A stretch of DNA of 64,000 nt from Afipia sp. (GTDB lineage: Bacteria; Pseudomonadota; Alphaproteobacteria; Rhizobiales; Xanthobacteraceae). Position 1 is the first letter of the stretch. The number at the start of each line of letters is the position of its first letter. Of this stretch, positions 59,092-64,000 are shown in pieces. Location: contig JAFKEQ010000001.1 of NCBI GenBank assembly GCA_017308575.1, positions 868,001 through 932,000 on the forward strand, in the 5' to 3' direction. Under the pieces are notes generated by a model. It saw nothing but the letters and a program-made list of their open reading frames with translations, ran no database searches and was not told the origin of the DNA. Position numbers and translations under genes: made by a program.

Positions 59092-60636
59092 TCACGCCTG
59101 CGCCGGCGTTTTCTTCACCTTCGCCCAGTACTTGTCGCGCAGATGCCGCTTCACCAGCTTGCCGGTGGGTGTGCGCGGCAGTTCCGGTTCGAAATCGACG
59201 CTCTTCGGGCACTTGATCGGCGACAGGTGCTGGCGGCAGAACGCGATCAGTTCGGCTTCGAGGTCCTTGCCCGCGCGCGCCATGTCGTGCGGCTGCACCA
59301 CGGCCTTGACCTCTTCGCCCATTTCCTCGTTCGGCACCCCGAACACGGCGACATCTGCAACAGCCGGATGCGTGATCAGCACGTCCTCGGTTTCCTGCGG
59401 ATAGATGTTCACGCCGCCGGAAATGATCATGTAGGCCTTGCGATCGGTGAGATAGAGAAAGCCCTCGTCATCGAGATAACCGACGTCGCCAAGCGTTGAC
59501 CAGCCGCGCGCGTTGTAGGCGCGCTGTGTTTTTTCCGGATCGTTGTGATAGGCGAATTGCGGCCCGTCGGCGAAATAGACCGTGCCGATTTCGCCGGTCG
59601 GCATCTCTTCATCGTCGTCGTTGACGATCTTGATCTTGCCGACGACAGCGCGGCCGACGGTGCCGCGATGGGTCAGCCATTCCTGCGAGTTGGAAACGGT
59701 GACGCCGTTGCCCTCGGAGCCCGCATAGTATTCAGCGATGATCGGCCCCCACCATTCGATCATGCGGGCCTTTACTTCGACCGGGCAAGGGGCCGCGGCG
59801 TGAATCGCGGTCTTCAGCGACGAGACGTCATAACGGGCCCGCACCTCGTCCGGCAATTTCAGCATTCGCACGAACATGGTGGGCACCAGTTGCGTGATGT
59901 TGACGCGATGTTTCTCCACCAACTGGAGAAAATTCTCGGCATCGAAGTGCTCCATGATGACCGAGGTGCCGCCGAGTACGCCTGTCATCATGTTGTAGCG
60001 GAGTGGCGCCGCATGATAGAGCGGCGCCGGAGACAGATAGATGCTGTCCGACGACATGCCGTACATGTCCGCGCACAGATATTTAAGGAACGGGTTCGGC
60101 ACGAGGATGGATTGTTCCGCCGTGACGCGGCGGACGCCCTTGGGCCGCCCCGTGGTGCCCGACGAATAGAGCATGTCGGTGCCTGCGGCTTCATCGGCGA
60201 TCGGCGTTGTCGGCTGCGCCGCCAGCGCGTCGTCCCAGGAATTGAAGCCGTCCCGCGCTGCGCCCGTGACATAGAAGGCGGGTCCGCTCGCGAGCAGCGG
60301 GGCGACCGCCTCGATGCATTTGGGCGAGGTGATCACGACCTTCGCGCCGCAATCCTTGACGATGTAGGCGATCTCATCGGCGGTGAGATAGCGGCTGATG
60401 GCGGTGTAGTAGAGTCCCGAGCGCTGCGCCGCCCAGCAGATCTCCATGAAGGCGAGCGTGTTCTCCATCAGGAACGCGATGTGGTCGCCCTTCTTCAGTC
60501 CGAGCGCGCGAAACAGATGCGCGCCCTGATTGGAGCGCCGGTCGAGTTCACGATAGGTGATGGCTTCGCCGCTGCCCGCCATCCGGTAGGCGATCTTGTC
60601 CGGCGTGGTCTGGGCGTGGATGGAGGGATGAGTCAT
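59092..60636 (-). CDS. Acyl-CoA synthetase (AMP-binding, ANL superfamily)
   Basis: A 514-residue AMP-forming acyl-CoA ligase: P-loop 'LYSSGTTGRPKGVRRV', 'YYAGSEGNGVTVSNSQEW', 'STLGDVGYLDDEGFLYLTDRKAYMI' and the C-terminal catalytic Lys in 'LPRTPTGKLVKRHL'. It activates a carboxylic acid for the thiolase and CoA-transferase enzymes near it. The acid is not determined; the closest look is to fatty/bile-acid-type ligases. An unrelated spacer with a palindromic repeat separates it from the thiolase upstream. Confidence 0.9.
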   Translation of the reverse strand: MTHPSIHAQTTPDKIAYRMAGSGEAITYRELDRRSNQGAHLFRALGLKKGDHIAFLMENTLAFMEICWAAQRSGLYYTAISRYLTADEIAYIVKDCGAKVVITSPKCIEAVAPLLASGPAFYVTGAARDGFNSWDDALAAQPTTPIADEAAGTDMLYSSGTTGRPKGVRRVTAEQSILVPNPFLKYLCADMYGMSSDSIYLSPAPLYHAAPLRYNMMTGVLGGTSVIMEHFDAENFLQLVEKHRVNITQLVPTMFVRMLKLPDEVRARYDVSSLKTAIHAAAPCPVEVKARMIEWWGPIIAEYYAGSEGNGVTVSNSQEWLTHRGTVGRAVVGKIKIVNDDDEEMPTGEIGTVYFADGPQFAYHNDPEKTQRAYNARGWSTLGDVGYLDDEGFLYLTDRKAYMIISGGVNIYPQETEDVLITHPAVADVAVFGVPNEEMGEEVKAVVQPHDMARAGKDLEAELIAFCRQHLSPIKCPKSVDFEPELPRTPTGKLVKRHLRDKYWAKVKKTPAQA

Positions 60637-60772
60637 GGACGTTCCTCGGGGTTTCCCGCTGCACCGGCGGCTTGTGCCGCTCGTTGATTTTTGGAGGAGA
60701 TCGTCGTGCTCCGGACGCGGTGCGGCGCAAAGCGCTCGCGCCGCTGAGCCGGGGCCGTCACAGATACAATTC

Positions 60773-60829
60773 GTAGCGGTCCCGGATCTGCGAAGCAGCG
60801 TGAAGTACGCTGCATCGGGTCCGGGACAC
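60773..60829. repeat. Palindromic repeat (GGTCCCGGATCTGCG family)
   Basis: CGGTCCCGGATCTGCGAAGC pairs with GCATCGGGTCCGGGACAC across a short central loop. It is related to the units at 3648-3787. Confidence 0.7.
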
Positions 60830-60834
60830 GAGGA

Positions 60835-62007
60835 CTACAGCCGCTCGACGATGGTGACGTTGGCCATGCCGCCGCCTTCGCACATGGTCTGCAGGCCATA
60901 GCGCTTGTTGCGCTGCTTCAGCGCATTGACCAGCGTGGTCATCAGCTTGGTGCCGCTTCCGCCCAGCGGATGGCCGAGTGCGATGGCGCCGCCGTTGACA
61001 TTCAGCTTCGCGGGATCGGCGCCGGTGGTCTTGAGCCAGGCGGTCGGCACCGAGGCGAAGGCTTCGTTGACCTCGAACAGGTCGATGTCGTCGACCTTCA
61101 TGCCGGCCTTTTGCAGCGCGCGCTGCGTGGCGGGCAGCGGCGCTTCCAGCATGATGACCGGATCGCCACCCATCATGGTCATGTGATGGATGCGCGCCAG
61201 CGGCGCGACGCCGAGCGACTTGAGGCCTTTCTCGTTGACCACCATGACGCCGGATGCGCCGTCGCAGATCTGGCTGGCATTTGCGGCCGTGATCTTGCCA
61301 CCTTCCGCGATGGTCTTCACGCCGCGGATGCCGTCGAGGGTCACGTCGAAGCGGATGCCTTCATCGATGCTGTGGATGTCGCTGGAGCCGTCCTCGCGGG
61401 TGAACTTGAGCGGAACGATCTCGTCCTTGAATGCACCGGCCTGCGTCGCGGCGATCGCACGCTGGTGGCTCTGGTAGGAATACTGGTCGAGTTCTTCCTT
61501 CGAGAGGCCGTACTTCTCCGCCATCATTTCCGCGCCGGTGAACTGGCTGAACTGGATGTTCGGATATTTCTGCTGGATGTTCGGGCTGTAGTAGTTGCCG
61601 AAGCCGTTCTTGGCGGCGAGGGTGGCGGGCAGGCCCATCGGCACGCGCGTCATGCCTTCGACGCCGGCTGCGATCACGATGTCCATCGCGCCGGACATCA
61701 CGGCTTGCGCGGCGAAGTGCAGCGCCTGCTGCGATGAACCGCACTGCCGGTCCACCGAGGTGGCGGGCACGCTTTCCGGCAGCTTCGAGGCCATCACCGC
61801 ATTGCGCGCCACGTTGCTGGACTGTTCGCCCGCCTGCATCACGCAGCCCATGATGACGTCTTCGATCTGGGCGGGATCGACGCCGGTGCGGTCCACCAGC
61901 GAATCCAGCACCGATGCGGCGAGATCGACCGGATGCCAACTCGCAAGGCGGCCTCCCTTGCGGCCTCCAGCGGTGCGGGCGGTGGCGACGATATAGGCTT
62001 CGGCCAT
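60835..62007 (-). CDS. Acetyl-CoA acetyltransferase/acyltransferase (thiolase II/FadA-type)
   Basis: A 390-residue thiolase with the three classic motifs: nucleophile 'VDRQCGSSQQALHFAA' (Cys), 'EVNEAFASVPTAWL' with 'GGAIALGHPLGGSGTKLM' (His), and 'TMCEGGGMANVTIVER' (Cys). These catalyse thiolytic cleavage or Claisen condensation of acyl-CoAs. Unlike the one at 50.1 kb it is of the ordinary degradative type. It is divergent from a TetR gene, with a dyad operator between them. Confidence 0.93.
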   Translation of the reverse strand: MAEAYIVATARTAGGRKGGRLASWHPVDLAASVLDSLVDRTGVDPAQIEDVIMGCVMQAGEQSSNVARNAVMASKLPESVPATSVDRQCGSSQQALHFAAQAVMSGAMDIVIAAGVEGMTRVPMGLPATLAAKNGFGNYYSPNIQQKYPNIQFSQFTGAEMMAEKYGLSKEELDQYSYQSHQRAIAATQAGAFKDEIVPLKFTREDGSSDIHSIDEGIRFDVTLDGIRGVKTIAEGGKITAANASQICDGASGVMVVNEKGLKSLGVAPLARIHHMTMMGGDPVIMLEAPLPATQRALQKAGMKVDDIDLFEVNEAFASVPTAWLKTTGADPAKLNVNGGAIALGHPLGGSGTKLMTTLVNALKQRNKRYGLQTMCEGGGMANVTIVERL

Positions 62008-62076
62008 GGTGGTGCTCCCTGAATGGTTGTTATGTGTTGCCGCGAATTAAACGGACCTGCCGGGATTTAGTCAATC

Positions 62077-62095
62077 GCTCAATTAACTCTTGAGC
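62077..62095. promoter_or_regulatory. TetR-type operator candidate
   Basis: GCTCAA (62077-62082) and TTGAGC (62090-62095) are a perfect 6-bp inverted repeat with a 7-base spacer, midway between the divergent thiolase and TetR genes. Confidence 0.6.
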
Positions 62096-62142
62096 CGGAC
62101 CGGATCATCGGCTTAGTGTCATAGCCTGTCATAGAGAAGCGT

Positions 62143-62841
62143 ATGTCATCGAGCCTCAGCCAGAAAGCGCCGCGCCGCGCTGCATCGTCGAAACCGGTTC
62201 CTGAAAAGGAGGCCGCGCCGATGAATGCCACAGCCGCCAAATTGCTGGTGGCGGCGGGCGATCTGATGATCGAGCGCAACACCACCGATGTGTCGCTCAG
62301 CGAGATCGCGCAGAAGTCGGGTGTCAACGCGGCGCTGGTAAAATATCATTTTGGCAACAAGGACGGCCTTTTGCTGGCGCTGCTGGCGCGCGATGCGGAG
62401 GCCGAAATGAAGAACCTCGCCTTCGTGCTGGATATGCCGATTTCGCCGACGGAGAAGATGCGCCGTCACATCGCGGGCATCGTCAATGCCTATTACCGCG
62501 TGCCGTATCTCAATCGTCTGATCCATCTTCTGCTGCATCAGGGCAGCCCGGCGACCGCAAAGGAAGTCCAGCGCTTCTTCGTCAATCCGCTGTTCAACTT
62601 CGTGAAGCGGCTGCTCGAGGCGGGCGTGGCGGCGGGCGAATTCCGCAAGGTCGATCCGGCGCTGTTCTACATCAGCCTGAACGGCGCCTGCGATCATCTG
62701 TTCTACGGCCGCCAGATGAACACGTATCTGGTCGGCTCCGGCGGCGTCACCGACGAGGTCAGGCGGCAATATATCGATCACATGACCAAGCTGATTCTCG
62801 GCGGACTGCTGACGGACAAACCCGGCAAGCCGCCGGATTAG
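62143..62841 (+). CDS. TetR family transcriptional regulator
   Basis: A TetR protein with the helix-turn-helix 'SLSEIAQKSGVNAALVKYHFGNKDGLLLALLARDAE' and a C-terminal ligand domain ('YYRVPYLNRLIHLLLHQGSPATAKEVQRFFVNPLF'). The frame is open from 62143 (232 residues). A second start, ATG at 62221, has an ideal AAAGGAGG eight bases before it and gives 206 residues beginning 'MNATAAKLLVAAGD', so the real start may be there; the extra N-terminus is basic and disordered. It is divergent from the thiolase gene and precedes a CoA-transferase gene, so it probably regulates this acyl-CoA unit. Confidence 0.9.
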   Translation: MSSSLSQKAPRRAASSKPVPEKEAAPMNATAAKLLVAAGDLMIERNTTDVSLSEIAQKSGVNAALVKYHFGNKDGLLLALLARDAEAEMKNLAFVLDMPISPTEKMRRHIAGIVNAYYRVPYLNRLIHLLLHQGSPATAKEVQRFFVNPLFNFVKRLLEAGVAAGEFRKVDPALFYISLNGACDHLFYGRQMNTYLVGSGGVTDEVRRQYIDHMTKLILGGLLTDKPGKPPD

Positions 62842-62919
62842 CGGAAAGACAGCCGCCGCGGGCACAAGACCGGCGCGGCTAACAACAAAAGAAAAAAACG
62901 TTGAACTCGGGAGAGGCGT

Positions 62920-64000
62920 ATGAAGGAGCAGACAGCGGCAACGGGCCCATTGCGCGGCGTGCGCGTGGTGGAATTCGCAGGCATCGGTCCGGGGCCGTTC
63001 GCCGCGATGCTGCTGTCCGACATGGGCGCGGATGTGGTGTCGATCGCGCGGCCCGGTCAGGGCAAGCGCGATGTGCGCGACTTCGTCAATCGCGGGCGGC
63101 GCGTGGTCGAACTCGATCTGAAAAATCCCGCGCATGTCGAACAGGCGATGGACCTGATCGCGGCCGCCGATGTCCTGATCGAGGGCTTTCGTCCGCAGGT
63201 GATGGAGCGTCTCGGCCTCGGGCCGGATGAAACGCTCAAGCGCAATCCGAAGCTGGTCTATGGCCGAATGACCGGCTGGGGCCAGAGCGGGCCGCTGTCG
63301 CAGGCCGCGGGCCATGACATCAATTATATCGCCATCACCGGCGCGCTGGATTCCTTCCGCGCGGCCAATGGCGAAACCGTTTCGCCGCTCAATCTTGTCG
63401 GCGATTACGGCGGCGGCGCGATGTATCTCGTGGTCGGCGTACTGGCGGCGGTGATCGAGGCGCGTGCGTCGGGCAAGGGACAGGTGGTCGATGCGGCGAT
63501 GTGCGACGGCGTCTCCTCGATGCTGACGATGTTTCACAGCATGCGCGCCGTGGGCCGCTGGACCGAGCAGCCGCGCACCAATCTGCTCGACGGCGGCGCG
63601 CCGTTCTATCGCACCTACGAATGCAAGGACGGCGGCTTCATGGCGATCGGCGCGCTCGAGCCGCAGTTCTATGCGGAATTGCGCAAGCTCGCGGGCCTCG
63701 ATGAGGATTGCTACGACAAGCAGATGGACCAGAAGGGCTGGCCGGCGCTGCACGAGAAGATGGCGGCGCTGTTCAAAACAAAGACACGCGACGAATGGGC
63801 GGCGCTGCTCGAAGGCTCCGATGCCTGCGCCGCTGCGGTGCGCGGCCTGTTCGATGCGCCGAACCATCCACATCTTGCCGCGCGCGAGACCTTCGTGGAG
63901 CGTGACGGCTATGTGCAGCCCGCGCCCGCGCCGCGCTTCTCGCGCACGCCGTCCGCGATTCAAAGCACGCCCGCGGTGGCTCCTTCCGCGGCGGCAGACA
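62920..64000 (+). CDS. CaiB/BaiF CoA-transferase family protein (alpha-methylacyl-CoA racemase-like), cut by window end
   Basis: The ATG at 62920 follows GAGAGG. The visible 360 residues are almost the whole protein. Family III CoA-transferases and alpha-methylacyl-CoA racemases share 'GVRVVEFAGIGPGPFAAMLLSDMGADVV', 'RVVELDLKNPA', 'VYGRMTGWGQSGPLSQAAGHDINYIA' and 'LVGDYGGGAMYL'. His132 and Asp162 lie in the positions of the racemase catalytic His and Asp. The C-terminus ('RFSRTPSAIQSTP') is near the expected end. It is 79 bases after the TetR gene. Likely substrate: branched acyl-CoA epimers. Confidence 0.9.
   Translation, partial: MKEQTAATGPLRGVRVVEFAGIGPGPFAAMLLSDMGADVVSIARPGQGKRDVRDFVNRGRRVVELDLKNPAHVEQAMDLIAAADVLIEGFRPQVMERLGLGPDETLKRNPKLVYGRMTGWGQSGPLSQAAGHDINYIAITGALDSFRAANGETVSPLNLVGDYGGGAMYLVVGVLAAVIEARASGKGQVVDAAMCDGVSSMLTMFHSMRAVGRWTEQPRTNLLDGGAPFYRTYECKDGGFMAIGALEPQFYAELRKLAGLDEDCYDKQMDQKGWPALHEKMAALFKTKTRDEWAALLEGSDACAAAVRGLFDAPNHPHLAARETFVERDGYVQPAPAPRFSRTPSAIQSTPAVAPSAAAD

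Overview
This window looks like GC-rich chromosomal backbone from an alphaproteobacterium of the Bradyrhizobium/Rhodopseudomonas/Afipia group (Nitrobacteraceae, order Hyphomicrobiales). The evidence is the set of families: alphaproteobacterial CheZ, CpdR, HisZ next to HisG, DUF6101, DUF4170, DUF2093, a run of pmbA, IMPase, DUF374, waaA and lpxK, an sRNA of the alpha-r8/suhB type, and an alpha/beta hydrolase very close to the Rhodopseudomonas fluoroacetate dehalogenase. I see no insertion sequence, prophage, integrase, conjugation gene or CRISPR array. The only apparent mobile-like DNA is several families of short palindromic intergenic repeats.

Layout. 1-9.9 kb: an MFS transporter, cheZ, an L,D-transpeptidase, a DUF2076 protein, a coupled glycosyltransferase/deacetylase pair, hisZ-hisG and rsmE. 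10-25 kb: ubiA, then an envelope-centred run (pmbA, IMPase, DUF4170, DUF374 acyltransferase, waaA, lpxK), xseA, purD, a predicted fluoroacetate dehalogenase, a GNAT enzyme, tadA and a pseudouridine synthase with a very long disordered Arg-rich N-terminus. 25-35 kb: rsmD, a lone AlgD-like sugar dehydrogenase, mutL, arfB, a TauE/SafE exporter with a LysR regulator, hisN, the sRNA, an N-formylglutamate amidohydrolase, cpdR and tRNA-Val(GAC). 35-39 kb: small stress-type proteins (DUF3606, CsbD-like, DUF2171), a chloroperoxidase-like hydrolase, wrbA, pirin and a divergent LysR. 40-48 kb: pcaC, a five-gene branched-chain-type ABC transporter (livF-G-M-H and a binding protein) with a divergent GntR regulator, a beta-hydroxyacid dehydrogenase and a two-domain alpha/beta hydrolase. 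48-64 kb: a LysR/DUF1127 pair, acyl-CoA metabolism genes (two thiolases, a crotonase-fold enzyme, an acyl-CoA ligase, a CaiB/BaiF CoA-transferase), a LemA/TPM cluster, and putA with its divergent Lrp-type regulator.

How the genes work together. Many adjacent genes overlap by 1-14 bases (hpnK-like/GT, hisG/hisZ, waaA/lpxK, livF/G/M/H), which points to translationally coupled operons. Several divergent pairs have readable operator candidates: a GntR-type site before the ABC operon, a LysR T-N11-A box at 48.9 kb, an inverted repeat before putR, a TetR-type palindrome at 62.1 kb, and two back-to-back EcfG-like stress promoters at 36.2 kb.

No clearly undescribed multi-gene system stands out. The best leads are the glycosyltransferase/YdjC-deacetylase pair (FlmF2/NaxD-like), the DUF374 acyltransferase in the Kdo/lipid A operon, the fluoroacetate dehalogenase with a full catalytic set, the Arg/Asp-rich tail on the pseudouridine synthase, and a secreted protein with a possible Cys-His-Asp triad. 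All functional statements rest on reading translated sequence by eye; no database search was run.
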